Below are positions 25,050 through 34,341 of a DNA stretch of 64,000 nucleotides, piece by piece. This stretch comes from Pseudomonadota bacterium. GTDB lineage: Bacteria > Desulfobacterota > Binatia > Binatales > Binataceae. The stretch spans positions 310,001-374,000 of the forward strand of contig JAJPHI010000011.1 of NCBI GenBank assembly GCA_021325355.1. Reading direction: 5' to 3'. Under the pieces are notes generated by a model. The model did no database searches. It was not told where the DNA came from and saw only the letters and a program-made list of their open reading frames with translations. Made by a program: the position numbers and the translations under genes. Numbering within the stretch: position 1 is the first letter of the stretch; each line of letters starts with the position of its first letter.

Positions 25050-27587
25050 TTAGCGCGGTGGTTCGGGCGGCCCGGGCGGCGAGGGCGGCGGCGCCGGTGC
25101 GGACGTCTCGTGAATCACCCGCGTCTCGCCCGGCTGAGGCAGCCGCAGTTTCGCATTCATCTCCGCCAGGCGTTGCGCTACCCGATAAAAAATGGTTCCC
25201 GGCTCGTCGATACTCCCGGCGCGAATGCCGGTTAGGATCTCGATACCATCCTCGATCCGGTCCACCGGATACAGATGCAATTGGCCGCGCTCGACCGCTT
25301 CGAGCGTTTCCGGATCCAGCATCAAATTGCGCACGTTCGCGCGCGGCACCAGCACGCCCTGACGACCCGTCAGCCCAACCGCCTTGCAGACGCGGTAAAA
25401 GCCTTCGACCTTTTCGTTAACGCCGCCAATAGCCTGCACCGTGCCGAACTGATCGACCGAACCCGTCACCGCCAGGTCCTGGCGAATCGGTACCCCGCTG
25501 AGGGCCGACAACAGCGCGTAGAGCTCGGTTGAGCTCGCGCTATCGCCGTCGATACCCGAATACGACTGCTCGAAGCAGATGCTCGCCGTCAGCGCCAGAC
25601 CGTGCTCCTGACCGAAGCGGTTGCGCAGGAAGCCGCCGAGGATCATTACGCCCTTGTCGTGCGTCGAACCCGACAGATGAGCCTCGCGCTCGATATTGAT
25701 GAGCCCGGCCTGACCGACCGCCACCGTCGCGGTGACGCGGGACGGCCGACCGAAGGCATAGCCGCCGACGTCGAGCACCGCGAGGCCGTTGATCTGGCCG
25801 ACCGCGGTACCTTCCACGTGCACGATCAGAGTGCCGTTGGCAATCAGGCGGCGGATTTCCTCTTCGATAAAGTTCCGCCTCAGCACCCGTTCGTTGAGCG
25901 CATGGTTGACGTGCTCGAGCCTTACTCCGGCCGATCCTGCCGCGCGCGCAAAGTAGGCCGCCTCGCGCGCCAGATCATCAATCGGCTCCATCGTGCTCGC
26001 CACGCGATCACGATCGCCCGCGAGCCGCATCCCATATTCGACCATCCGACAGAGGGCCGCGCCGTTGAAGGGCGGGAGCTTCTCGCGGCGGACCAGCGTC
26101 GCCACCCGCGCGGCATAATGACGCGCGGCCGCCTCGCTCGCCTCGACCACCGGCCGCGCTTCCGCCTTGACCTTGAACAACTCGCCGAACTCGGGATCGT
26201 AGAAGTACAACAGGTTGTACAGGTAGCCGCCGCCGAGGACCGCCAGCTTGACCCGCACGTCAATCGGCTCGGGCTTGAGACCGCTGACGGCGAAAAAAGG
26301 AATCGGTTCGTAGGTCTCGAGCGTCAGCCGACCGGTCTTGAGCGCCCGCTTGAGCGTCTTCCAGACGCCGGGCTCGACCAGCGCATCTTCGAGATCGAGC
26401 AGCAGAAAGCCGCCGTGGGCCTTGAGGAATGACCCGCCGATAATGTGCGTGAAGTCCGTCGAGGAGCGGCCGAGCGGATCCATCACGCGTTCGATCGTGC
26501 CGAACAGGTTGCGATAGGTCGGCGCATCCTCGACGATAACCGGCGCGCCGATCCGCCCCGAGTTGTCCACCAGCACATTTACCTCGTACTCGCGAAAGCG
26601 CGCCGTCTCGCTCCCCCTGAGCATCGGCGGAAGCGGTCCGTCGCCGCCCTCGCCCGGCGGTTCAGCCGCCTCGCGGAAGCGCTCGAGATGGTTCAGCATG
26701 TGCTCGGTGACCTGGTCGAGATAGGCGTCAACGGCGTCGTCAGCGAAAACCTGTTTGATCGAGGCCACCGCCGGGATAATCACCCGTCCGGCAAACTCGC
26801 GCTCGATCGCGCGAATATCGGCAATCAGCTCCTGGGTGATTTCCTGCTGGCGACCCATCAGCTTGACCAGTTCGTCCTGCAGTTGGCCCTGCGCCTGCGC
26901 GAGACGATTGCGCTCCTCCTCGCTCATCGCCTGCATCTCGCGCTGCAGCTCCTCGGGCGATTCGGGCGGGCGGCCGCGAATCAGCGGGATGAACATCATC
27001 TGGCCGTTGGGCGCGCCGCGCACGGCGAAGCCCTGTTCGCGTGCGCGATTTTCAAAACCCTGAAACAATTCCTGAGCGCGCTTGCCGTATTTTTCCCGCA
27101 GCGCCGATCGCTCGCTGTCAAAATCCTCGCGCCGGAAGGCCTTGGGAAGCTGATCGAGAATGAAGCCGATCAGCTCCTGCATGCGCCGGCGCAGTTCCGC
27201 CCCTTTGCCGGCGGCCAGATGAATTGCCACCGGAGCCTCCGGACTGCGAAAATTGTTGACGTACACCCAATCGCCCGGCGTCGGCATCGCCGCGGCTTTA
27301 TCCGCGAGCAGGCGCCGGACCGATTCGCGCTCCTCGCGCGTGCGCAGCCCCGAGACATAAACGTTGTAGCCGGGCGCGTCGATTCCCAGGGCGAGCTGAA
27401 TCGCCCCGAACGCGCGCTCCTGTCCCAGCAGCTCCTCGGCGCTGTCGCCCGACTGGATCGCTTCCAACGTGCTCGGCGGCAGCGGACACACCACCCGTAC
27501 CTCGGCGGGGGCGAGTTCGGCGTGCGGCGATGAAGGGATGAGCGCGCGCTCCGTGGTTGATCCCGGCCGCTCGGATTGCTCAGCCAT
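25050..27587 (-). CDS. LonB/YcbZ-type AAA-S16 protease
   Basis: An 845-residue protein of the Lon-related family that includes E. coli YcbZ. An N-terminal module leads into a divergent AAA-like region (VYVNNFRSPEAPVAIHL and a coiled-coil insertion at about residues 190-280), then a lid and a C-terminal S16 serine-lysine protease domain. Catalytic Ser is in GIDGDSASSTELYALLSAL (about residue 683) and Lys in GGVNEKVEGFYRVC (about 726). No clean Walker A motif is evident, so ATP dependence is doubtful. The C terminus is a short Pro-rich tail. It follows hsp20 by 35 bases, forming a two-gene proteostasis unit. Confidence 0.92.
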   Translation of the reverse strand: MAEQSERPGSTTERALIPSSPHAELAPAEVRVVCPLPPSTLEAIQSGDSAEELLGQERAFGAIQLALGIDAPGYNVYVSGLRTREERESVRRLLADKAAAMPTPGDWVYVNNFRSPEAPVAIHLAAGKGAELRRRMQELIGFILDQLPKAFRREDFDSERSALREKYGKRAQELFQGFENRAREQGFAVRGAPNGQMMFIPLIRGRPPESPEELQREMQAMSEEERNRLAQAQGQLQDELVKLMGRQQEITQELIADIRAIEREFAGRVIIPAVASIKQVFADDAVDAYLDQVTEHMLNHLERFREAAEPPGEGGDGPLPPMLRGSETARFREYEVNVLVDNSGRIGAPVIVEDAPTYRNLFGTIERVMDPLGRSSTDFTHIIGGSFLKAHGGFLLLDLEDALVEPGVWKTLKRALKTGRLTLETYEPIPFFAVSGLKPEPIDVRVKLAVLGGGYLYNLLYFYDPEFGELFKVKAEARPVVEASEAAARHYAARVATLVRREKLPPFNGAALCRMVEYGMRLAGDRDRVASTMEPIDDLAREAAYFARAAGSAGVRLEHVNHALNERVLRRNFIEEEIRRLIANGTLIVHVEGTAVGQINGLAVLDVGGYAFGRPSRVTATVAVGQAGLINIEREAHLSGSTHDKGVMILGGFLRNRFGQEHGLALTASICFEQSYSGIDGDSASSTELYALLSALSGVPIRQDLAVTGSVDQFGTVQAIGGVNEKVEGFYRVCKAVGLTGRQGVLVPRANVRNLMLDPETLEAVERGQLHLYPVDRIEDGIEILTGIRAGSIDEPGTIFYRVAQRLAEMNAKLRLPQPGETRVIHETSAPAPPPSPPGPPEPPR

Positions 27588-27622
27588 GAAGAGCCTTTCT
27601 CTAAAATGGAAGTCGAAGGAAC

Positions 27623-28078
27623 CTAGGAAACCTGAACTTTGCGGGCGCGTTTCTTCGGCAGCGTGATCCTGAGCGTCCCGTCTTCGAGATGAGCGCTCAC
27701 CAATTCGGCGTCGACGAGACCGTGAAAATCAACCATGCGTTCCAGCTTGCCCTCAGCCCCGGAGATACGCACATGCAAGCGGCGCTCCGTCGCTTCGATC
27801 TCGATCTGACCGGGCTCGGCCCGCACGTCCGCGATCTGCACTTCGTAGCGATCCTCGAGCTCCACGACGCGCGCCATACCTGGATGCCGTCCGGCGGACC
27901 TTCCGCCGCTGCGCCAGCGCGTGATCAGCAGATCCTCGAAGAGCTCGTCGAAGGCCTTTTCGAACTGCTGAAACGCTTCGATCAAGGCCCCGGGTCGTGG
28001 AGTTTTTTCCGCCACGCCGACGATCTTAGTCAACGCCGTGCGGCCCGTCGAGGCTTCTCCGGACGGAGCCGCGGGCAT
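27623..28078 (-). CDS. Small heat-shock protein, Hsp20/alpha-crystallin family
   Basis: A 151-residue chaperone that holds unfolding proteins. An N-terminal region of about 60 residues precedes the alpha-crystallin domain (RVVELEDRYEVQIADV through VDAELVSAHLEDGTLRITLPK). The domain end GTLRITLPKK is the usual A-x-x-x-n-GxL motif variant, while the C-terminal I-x-I anchor is not obvious (VQVS). The ATG lies at 28078. The lonB-type protease gene follows directly, a logical holding-and-degrading partnership. It is divergent from hpnJ with 72 bases between start codons. Confidence 0.9.
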   Translation of the reverse strand: MPAAPSGEASTGRTALTKIVGVAEKTPRPGALIEAFQQFEKAFDELFEDLLITRWRSGGRSAGRHPGMARVVELEDRYEVQIADVRAEPGQIEIEATERRLHVRISGAEGKLERMVDFHGLVDAELVSAHLEDGTLRITLPKKRARKVQVS

Positions 28079-28150
28079 GCTTATTGCCCCGCCTTTAAGC
28101 GATTTGTATAGTCGTCGCTAACCAATCGGACAGGCGCGGAGTTGTGTGGC

Positions 28151-29611
28151 ATGGACGTGATGAAAACCCTCTTCCTCAATCCGCCGTCGTATGACGACTT
28201 CGACGGTGGCGCAGGATCACGCTACCAGGCCACCCGCGAGGTCTGGTCCTTCTGGTACCCGACCTGGCTGGCCTATCCGGCCGGGATGCTCCCCGGGGCG
28301 CGCCTGCTCGATGCGCCGCCGCACGGCTATTCGCCCGCGCAGACCGTAGCCGAGGCCAAAAATTACGATTTCGTCGTAATCCACACCTCGACCCCGTCCC
28401 TCCGGATGGACGCGCGGACCGCCGAAGCGATCAAGGATGCCAATCCCAATTCGATTATCGCCTTCGTCGGCGGGCATCCGACGGCGCGGCCGGAAGAGGT
28501 TCTGCAGTTATCCTCGGCGATCGACATTGCCGCGCGCAAGGAATTCGATTTCTCGATGGTGGAGGTCGCGCAGGGCGTCGATTGGGCACAAATCGGCGGT
28601 ATCAGCTATCGACGCAACGGTGTCGTAAGCCATAACCCGGACCGCCCAATGCTCTCCGATCAGGACCTCGACCGCCTGCCCTTTGTCACTGAAGTTTACG
28701 AACGCAATCTCGATTACCTGAAGTACAACAGTCCTTATTGCCAGTATCCTTACGTATCGATGTACACCGGCCGCGGATGCCCCGCGCGCTGTACCTTCTG
28801 TCTGTGGCCGCAGGTGACGCAGGGACACAAATACCGCGTGCGCAGCCCGGAAAACGTCTATGAGGAAGTCGCCGCGATGAAGGCGAAATTCCCCAAGATG
28901 AAGGAATTGTTCTTCGACGACGATACCTTCACCGCCGATCCGATGCGCGCCCGCAAAATCGCCCAGTTGCTCAAGCCCCTCGGTATCACCTGGTCAACCA
29001 ATTCGCGCGCCAACGTCGATTACGAAACCCTCAAGATTCTGAAAGACGGCGGGCTGCGGCTGTTTGTTGTCGGCTATGAGAGCGGCAACGCCGAGATTTT
29101 GAAGAATATCAAGAAGGGCGTGCGCCTCGACCGCGCCCGCCGCTTCACTCGCGACTGCCACGACCTTGGCATTCTAATCCACGGCACCTTCATCCTCGGC
29201 CTGCCCGGCGAAACCAGGGAGACGATCGCGGAATCGATCCAGTTTGCCCGCGAGATGGATTGCGAGACTATCCAGGTTTCGCTCGCTTCGCCCTATCCCG
29301 GCACCGAACTGTTCGAATATGTAACCTCGAACGGCTATCTCGCCGTCGACCCCCTGCTCGACGAATCCGGCTATCAGAAATGCACGGTGCAGTATCCCAA
29401 TCTGAGCGCCGATGAGATCTACGCCTCGGTCGAGCGCTTTTACCGCAGTTTCTATTTCCGCCCGCGCTATATCTTCAAGTCGGTGCGCAAGATGCTGTCC
29501 TCGTCCGAAGAATGCAAGCGGCTGCTGAAGGAGGGGGTCCAATTCCTCTCGACCATGCGCCAGCGCCGGATTCAGGGCCGCAACGTTGCGCAGAGTGCCC
29601 AGGCGGCTTAG
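28151..29611 (+). CDS. hpnJ: Hopanoid-associated radical SAM protein HpnJ
   Basis: A 486-residue B12-binding-domain radical SAM enzyme. The N-terminal B12-like domain begins KTLFLNPPSYDDFDGGAG, and the cluster motif is GRGCPARCTFCLWPQ, a sequence typical of HpnJ. In hopanoid synthesis HpnJ performs the ring contraction that yields the cyclitol ether head of bacteriohopanetetrol derivatives. GGAG lies nine bases before ATG 28151. Upstream codons at 28142 were not used. hpnI follows 40 bases downstream, which supports the assignment. HpnK, the deacetylase normally between these steps, is absent here. Confidence 0.92.
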   Translation: MDVMKTLFLNPPSYDDFDGGAGSRYQATREVWSFWYPTWLAYPAGMLPGARLLDAPPHGYSPAQTVAEAKNYDFVVIHTSTPSLRMDARTAEAIKDANPNSIIAFVGGHPTARPEEVLQLSSAIDIAARKEFDFSMVEVAQGVDWAQIGGISYRRNGVVSHNPDRPMLSDQDLDRLPFVTEVYERNLDYLKYNSPYCQYPYVSMYTGRGCPARCTFCLWPQVTQGHKYRVRSPENVYEEVAAMKAKFPKMKELFFDDDTFTADPMRARKIAQLLKPLGITWSTNSRANVDYETLKILKDGGLRLFVVGYESGNAEILKNIKKGVRLDRARRFTRDCHDLGILIHGTFILGLPGETRETIAESIQFAREMDCETIQVSLASPYPGTELFEYVTSNGYLAVDPLLDESGYQKCTVQYPNLSADEIYASVERFYRSFYFRPRYIFKSVRKMLSSSEECKRLLKEGVQFLSTMRQRRIQGRNVAQSAQAA

Positions 29612-29651
29612 CCCCCTCTGCCCGGTCACTCCGGCGCCGCGCGACTAACCA

Positions 29652-30809
29652 TTGACGCTCATCGCCGACGTTGCAGGACTCTGTAGCCTCGCGTCGCTGG
29701 CCTATTACGCTTTCGCCGCCGCGGCCGCGCTCCGCTTCGCCCGCCGCCCGCGTCAACCGCCCGGCCCGCTGCCGAAGATTCTGCCGCGCGTCGCTGTGCT
29801 GAAGCCTCTTCACGGCCGCAGTGCCAGTCTCGAAGCAAACCTTATCAGTTGCCTTGAGACCGACTATCCGCGCGCGGATTTCTATTTCGCGGTCAGCGAT
29901 TACGAAGACCCGGCGGCGGCGGTGGTGGTCGGGCTTCGCGCGCGTTACCAATTCATCCCGATTACCCTGGTCGTCGGCGAGGAGCCCGGTTGCGCCAATC
30001 GCAAGGTCGCCAAGCTGATGCGCATGGCGGAACGCGCCGCGCGCGACGAAATCCTCATCATCGCCGACGCCGATATCGTCTGGCAGCGCGATACCATCCG
30101 CCGCCTCGTCAGCGCCTTGTGCGGCAATGAACGCCTCGGCCTGGTCAGTTGCGTTTATCGCTCCGATTCGCGCGCGAACGCGCCGTCGCGGCTCGAAGCG
30201 CTGATCATCAATACCGACTTCGCGCCGCAGGTCATCGTCTCCGAAGCGCTCGAGCCGGTCCGCCACGCGCTCGGCGCGACCATCGCGGTCAAGCGGGCCG
30301 CCCTTCAGGCGATCGGCGGTTTCGCTCGTCTGAAAGATCTGCTCGCCGACGACTTCTATATCGGCAGGCTGGTCGCCGATAGCGGCTATGAGGTCCGACT
30401 CGCCGACGCCGTGGTCACCACCGTCAGTGACGATCGCCGCCTTGCCGACGTCTGCAAACGGCAGCTTCGGTGGCATCGCACCTACCGCACCGTGCGGCCG
30501 GCAAGCGTTGCCACGATCCTTATCGAGGGTCCGTTCTGGGCCTTGATATTTCTCGCCGCCACCCATGCGAGCCATCTCGCGCTCGCCGCCTTCGCCGCGA
30601 TCATCGTGGCGCGTGTCGTGATGGCCGCCGTCATGATGCGTCAGGTTCTGCAATTGCGCGCGCCGACCAGCGATGCCTTCTGGGTGCCGTTGAAGGATCT
30701 GTTGATGGTCGCAATCTGGTTCGTGAGCCTGTTCAGCAACCGCGTCGAATGGGGCGGGCGGCGTTTCACCATCCTCCGTGACGGCCGGCTCCGCGAACTG
30801 AAGGGCTGA
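29652..30809 (+). CDS. hpnI: Hopanoid glycosyltransferase HpnI
   Basis: A membrane-associated GT21-like glycosyltransferase (385 residues) expected to add N-acetylglucosamine to bacteriohopanetetrol. It has an N-terminal membrane anchor (about residues 8-26) and a GT-A catalytic domain with VLKPLHGRSASLEANL, IADADIVW (D-x-D), LLADDFYIGRLV and the R/Q-x-x-RW motif RQLRWHRTYR. Two C-terminal membrane segments follow. It begins with TTG at 29652, 40 bases after hpnJ, and is followed by a transporter gene four bases later. Ceramide-glucosyltransferase-like proteins look similar, but adjacency to hpnJ favours HpnI. Confidence 0.9.
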   Translation: MTLIADVAGLCSLASLAYYAFAAAAALRFARRPRQPPGPLPKILPRVAVLKPLHGRSASLEANLISCLETDYPRADFYFAVSDYEDPAAAVVVGLRARYQFIPITLVVGEEPGCANRKVAKLMRMAERAARDEILIIADADIVWQRDTIRRLVSALCGNERLGLVSCVYRSDSRANAPSRLEALIINTDFAPQVIVSEALEPVRHALGATIAVKRAALQAIGGFARLKDLLADDFYIGRLVADSGYEVRLADAVVTTVSDDRRLADVCKRQLRWHRTYRTVRPASVATILIEGPFWALIFLAATHASHLALAAFAAIIVARVVMAAVMMRQVLQLRAPTSDAFWVPLKDLLMVAIWFVSLFSNRVEWGGRRFTILRDGRLRELKG

Positions 30810-30813
30810 ATCG

Positions 30814-31662
30814 ATGGCGCTTTTTCTCGGACTCGGCCTCGTCGCCTCCGTGATGCTCGCCCTCGGCTGGCTGCTGATGAAATCCCGGGCGCAGTATCTC
30901 GTTCCCGCGCGGGGCCGCGGCTTTCTGACCGCGCTGCGCGGCTGGCTGCGCGATCGCGTCTGGCTCGCCGGGCTGGGACTGCAGTTTCTGGGTTATGCGC
31001 TCTACCTGCTCGCGCTCGCGGGCGCGCCGGTCTCGATGCTCGCCGTGGTGATGCAGGGTGGGATCGGCATCTTCGTCCTGTTCTCCGTTATCTATCTGCA
31101 CGAGCAGGCGAGCCTCGCGGAGTGGACCGGGATCGCCGGCGTGGTGGCCGCGATGGCGTTGTTGGCCGCTTCGCTCGACGAGGCTGCGGCCGCAACCGGA
31201 CTCGAGGCCAGGCGGCTCGTGATCGCCTCGATTCTCGGAGTCGGCTTCGCCGTGGCGCCATATTTGGGCTCGCGATTGCGGCGGCAGGGGATTGCGGCGG
31301 CGTTTGCCTCGGGGATATTTTTCGGCCTCGCCAGTCTTTATGCCAAGGCCGCGATGGACGCTCTGACCGACGGCGCCGCGCTTCTGCCCAACGCGATCGC
31401 GGTGCTGCACACGCCCTGGCCCTATCTCGCCGCCGCCGCCAATATCGCCGGACTTGTCCTGCTGCAGAATTCCTTTCACTGGTCGCGCGGCATCGTCGCG
31501 ATGCCGCTTTCGTCGGCGCTCTCGAACGTGGTCCCGATCGCCGGCGGGATGCTCGCTTTCAACGAGCATCTGCCCGACGCCCTGATGCCTGCCGCCGCGC
31601 GGATCCTCTCCTTCGCCCTCACGATCGCCTCCGCCGCGCTGCTGGCGCTCGGTCGCGATTAG
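30814..31662 (+). CDS. EamA/DMT-superfamily membrane transporter
   Basis: A 282-residue protein with about nine to ten hydrophobic helices in two halves, the drug/metabolite transporter layout (LGWLLMKSRAQYLVP early, then SMLAVVMQGGIGIFVLF, and later PMSSALSNVVPIAGG-like MPLSSALSNVVPIAGGML). It follows hpnI by four bases, so the three genes appear to be one transcription unit. Exporting or flipping a hopanoid head-group intermediate is an attractive but unproven role. A general metabolite exporter or nucleotide-sugar carrier is possible. Confidence 0.82.
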   Translation: MALFLGLGLVASVMLALGWLLMKSRAQYLVPARGRGFLTALRGWLRDRVWLAGLGLQFLGYALYLLALAGAPVSMLAVVMQGGIGIFVLFSVIYLHEQASLAEWTGIAGVVAAMALLAASLDEAAAATGLEARRLVIASILGVGFAVAPYLGSRLRRQGIAAAFASGIFFGLASLYAKAAMDALTDGAALLPNAIAVLHTPWPYLAAAANIAGLVLLQNSFHWSRGIVAMPLSSALSNVVPIAGGMLAFNEHLPDALMPAAARILSFALTIASAALLALGRD

Positions 31663-31698
31663 CTGTTTTATCGCCGATTGCGCTGGTAATTTTGGCCA

Positions 31699-33102
31699 AT
31701 GCCGATCGACCTCCGTCTCGAGCCCGCCGAAGTGCCGCTGCTCGTCGATCTCTACGAGTTGACGATGGCCGCCAGCTACTTCAAGTTGGGGTTCAATCAG
31801 CCTGCGACCTTCAGCCTGAGCGTTCGCCGGATGCCGCCGCGGCGCGGCTTTCTCGTCGTCGCCGGAATCGAGCGCCTGCTCGAAGCGGTCGAGCAGTTGC
31901 GCTTCGATGCGGACGCGCTCGACTATCTCGCGTCGCTCAATCTGTTTGAGGCGGATTTTCTGACCTTCCTTGGCAACCTGCGCTTTACCGGCGATATCTT
32001 TGCCATGACCGAGGGCGCGATCGCCTTCGCCAACGAGCCGATTCTCGAAGTTACCGCGCCGCTGATCGAAGCGCAGATGCTCGAAACGCTGGTGCTCAAC
32101 CAGGTTGGAGTCGCCTCGATGCTCGCCAGCAAGGCCGCGCGTGCGACGATCGCCGCGCTCGGCCGGCATGTCTTCGACTTCGGGATGCGCCGCAGCCAGG
32201 GCGCCGACGCCGGCCTCGTTGCCGCGCGCTCGAGCTATCTTGCCGGATTCATCGGTACCTCCAACGTCCTCGCCGGGCGCCGCTATGGCATCCCGCTCTA
32301 CGGCACGATGGCGCACAGCTACGTCATGGCCCATGACCGTGAACGCGAAGCCTTCACCCATTTCGCCGACCTGTTTCCCAGACTGAGCACGCTGCTGGTC
32401 GATACCTATGACACGCCGCGCGGGGTGGAAAATGCCGCGCAGGTCGCGCTCGAACTCAAGCGCCGGGGCTTCAAGCTGCAGGCGATCCGGCTCGATAGCG
32501 GCGACCTCGCCGAACTTGCCCTCACCGCGCGCCGCATCCTCGATCGCCACGGATTGCAGGACGTCTCGATTTTCGTCAGCGGCAATCTGGATGAATACCG
32601 GATCGAGGAACTGATCCGCGCCCGCGCCCCGATCGATGCGTTCGGGGTCGGTACCGCAACCGCGGTCAGCGACGACGCCCCCGCCCTCGATATCGCCTAC
32701 AAGCTCAGCGAGTACGCCGGCGTGGCCCGCCTGAAAACTTCAGCCAACAAGCCCTCGATGCCCGGACGCAAACAGGTCTTCCGCGCCTTCAATGAGCAGG
32801 GTGGTTTCTATGCCGATTTGGTGGCGCTCGCTGACGAAGGCAGTGTGACGGTCGCGCGTGAGTTCAAACCCGTGCCCGCGCGCACCGAGCCCTTGCTCAC
32901 CAAACAGATGAGCGCCGGGCGTCGCGTCGGCGCGCGGCCGACCCTGCAGGAAGCGCGCGCCGCTCTGCTGCAAGCCCTCGCCGCCCTCGAGCGGCGCTAC
33001 AAGCACTTGACGAATCCGGCTGTGTATCCGGTCAACCTGTCGGCGGCTCTCAATGCCCTGCTGGTCAGCGAGCGCGCGCGGGCGAGCCGTCGCCAGGACT
33101 GA
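31699..33102 (+). CDS. pncB: Nicotinate phosphoribosyltransferase
   Basis: Makes nicotinic acid mononucleotide from nicotinate and PRPP in the Preiss-Handler NAD salvage route. The 467-residue sequence opens LVDLYELTMAASYFKLGF, has FDFGMRRSQGADAGLVAARSS around residues 155-175, GTMAHSYVMAHDREREAF with its active-site His, LVDTYDTPRGV, and IRLDSGDLAELA. Cys-rich tail elements seen in some homologues are lacking. The ATG lies 36 bases after the transporter gene. A shared role with hopanoid genes is not evident. Convergent DAHP synthase follows after 28 bases. Confidence 0.93.
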   Translation: MPIDLRLEPAEVPLLVDLYELTMAASYFKLGFNQPATFSLSVRRMPPRRGFLVVAGIERLLEAVEQLRFDADALDYLASLNLFEADFLTFLGNLRFTGDIFAMTEGAIAFANEPILEVTAPLIEAQMLETLVLNQVGVASMLASKAARATIAALGRHVFDFGMRRSQGADAGLVAARSSYLAGFIGTSNVLAGRRYGIPLYGTMAHSYVMAHDREREAFTHFADLFPRLSTLLVDTYDTPRGVENAAQVALELKRRGFKLQAIRLDSGDLAELALTARRILDRHGLQDVSIFVSGNLDEYRIEELIRARAPIDAFGVGTATAVSDDAPALDIAYKLSEYAGVARLKTSANKPSMPGRKQVFRAFNEQGGFYADLVALADEGSVTVAREFKPVPARTEPLLTKQMSAGRRVGARPTLQEARAALLQALAALERRYKHLTNPAVYPVNLSAALNALLVSERARASRRQD

Positions 33103-33130
33103 TTGGTGCGCCGTCTCCCGCCAGCGCGCT

Positions 33131-34210
33131 TCAGCTTGCGGCGGAAGATGCTGCCCGCGGACTGACGCGATCGAGCACTTCCGCCGCGCGCACTAAGCAT
33201 CGCTCGGTCGTCGCCCAATCGATGCACGGATCGGTTATCGAAATCCCGTACTTCAGTCCGGCGCGTCCGCCGACCAGCGGTTGATTTCCGGCGCCCAGGT
33301 TGCTTTCGATCATCACCCCCATGATCGCCCGGCTGCCGCGTTGGACCTGCTCAAGCAGCGCATCGAACACGAACGGCTGCTTGGTGTAATCCTTCGAGGT
33401 CTGGGCGTGCGAGCAATCGACCACCAGCCGCGGCTCCAGCGAGGCCTTCGCGAGCATCCGCACGCATCCCTCGATACTGCTCGCATCGTAGTTAGGCGTG
33501 TTGCCGCCGCGCAGCACCACGTGCGTATCCGGATTGCCCGAGGTCCGCACGATCGCCGTGACGCCGTCCTGCGTGATACCCAAAAACGAATGCGGCCGGC
33601 GCGCCGATTGCACCGCGTTGATCGCGACCTGCAGATTGCCGTCGGTGCTGTTCTTGAAGCCGACCGGCATCGAGAGTCCGCTCGCCATCTCGCGATGGGT
33701 TTGCGATTCCGTGGTGCGCGCGCCGATCGCCGACCACGAGATCAGGTCCGCAATATACTGCGGTGTGATCGGATCGAGCATCTCGGTCGCCGCCGGTAGA
33801 CCCATCCGATTGATTTGCAGCAGGAGTTGCCGCGCCGTCCGCAGTCCCGTTTCGACGTCGCAACTGTCATCCAGATGCGGATCGTTAATCAGCCCTTTCC
33901 AGCCGATCGTCGTGCGCGGCTTTTCAAAATAGACCCGCATCACCACGAACAGACGTTCCTCAACGCGCCGTCGCAGCGCGGCCAGCCGCGTTGCATAATC
34001 CAGGGCGGCTTCCGGATCGTGGATCGAACAAGGGCCGACGATACACAGCAGGCGCGAATCGTCACCGCTCAAAATCCCGCGAACCGCGGCGCGCGAATTG
34101 ACCACCACTCCCGCCGTCGCATCTTCCAGCGGCAGTTCCGCCTTCAACGCGCGCGGCGACACCAGGGGTTGCGTATCCCGTACGTGAATATCTTGAACCT
34201 TACGCTCCAT
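33131..34210 (-). CDS. 3-deoxy-7-phosphoheptulonate synthase, class I
   Basis: First enzyme of the shikimate pathway, condensing PEP and erythrose 4-phosphate. A 359-residue class I (AroF/G/H-type) protein. VGPCSIHDPEAALDYATRL, VMRVYFEKPRTTIGWKGLINDP, GARTTESQTHREMASGLSMPVGFKN and VDCSHAQTSKDY are the family blocks, containing the PEP and metal sites. The open frame starts at 34315, but ATG 34210 gives the usual length and starts just before the conserved N terminus. Feedback type (Phe, Tyr or Trp) cannot be determined by eye. It converges with pncB. Confidence 0.94.
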   Translation of the reverse strand: MERKVQDIHVRDTQPLVSPRALKAELPLEDATAGVVVNSRAAVRGILSGDDSRLLCIVGPCSIHDPEAALDYATRLAALRRRVEERLFVVMRVYFEKPRTTIGWKGLINDPHLDDSCDVETGLRTARQLLLQINRMGLPAATEMLDPITPQYIADLISWSAIGARTTESQTHREMASGLSMPVGFKNSTDGNLQVAINAVQSARRPHSFLGITQDGVTAIVRTSGNPDTHVVLRGGNTPNYDASSIEGCVRMLAKASLEPRLVVDCSHAQTSKDYTKQPFVFDALLEQVQRGSRAIMGVMIESNLGAGNQPLVGGRAGLKYGISITDPCIDWATTERCLVRAAEVLDRVSPRAASSAAS

Positions 34211-34341
34211 GTTAAGATTGACGATCCTAGCCCAAAAGTAGCGAAGCACAAAGCTGTGATCCTGAGAGCAGGCGCACGTTTGCCGCAAAGAGCCGGTCGG
34301 ATCTTCCTCAGCCACCCCTGCGTCCCGAAGGTCCCCGCCCG

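Noticed and set aside
26445-27533. Plus-strand open frame inside the lonB gene
   Set aside because: Shadow of the protease gene in another frame.
30766-32550. 594-codon minus-strand open frame across the transporter and pncB genes
   Set aside because: Composition is repetitive in Arg, Gly and Glu and it lies opposite well-supported genes.
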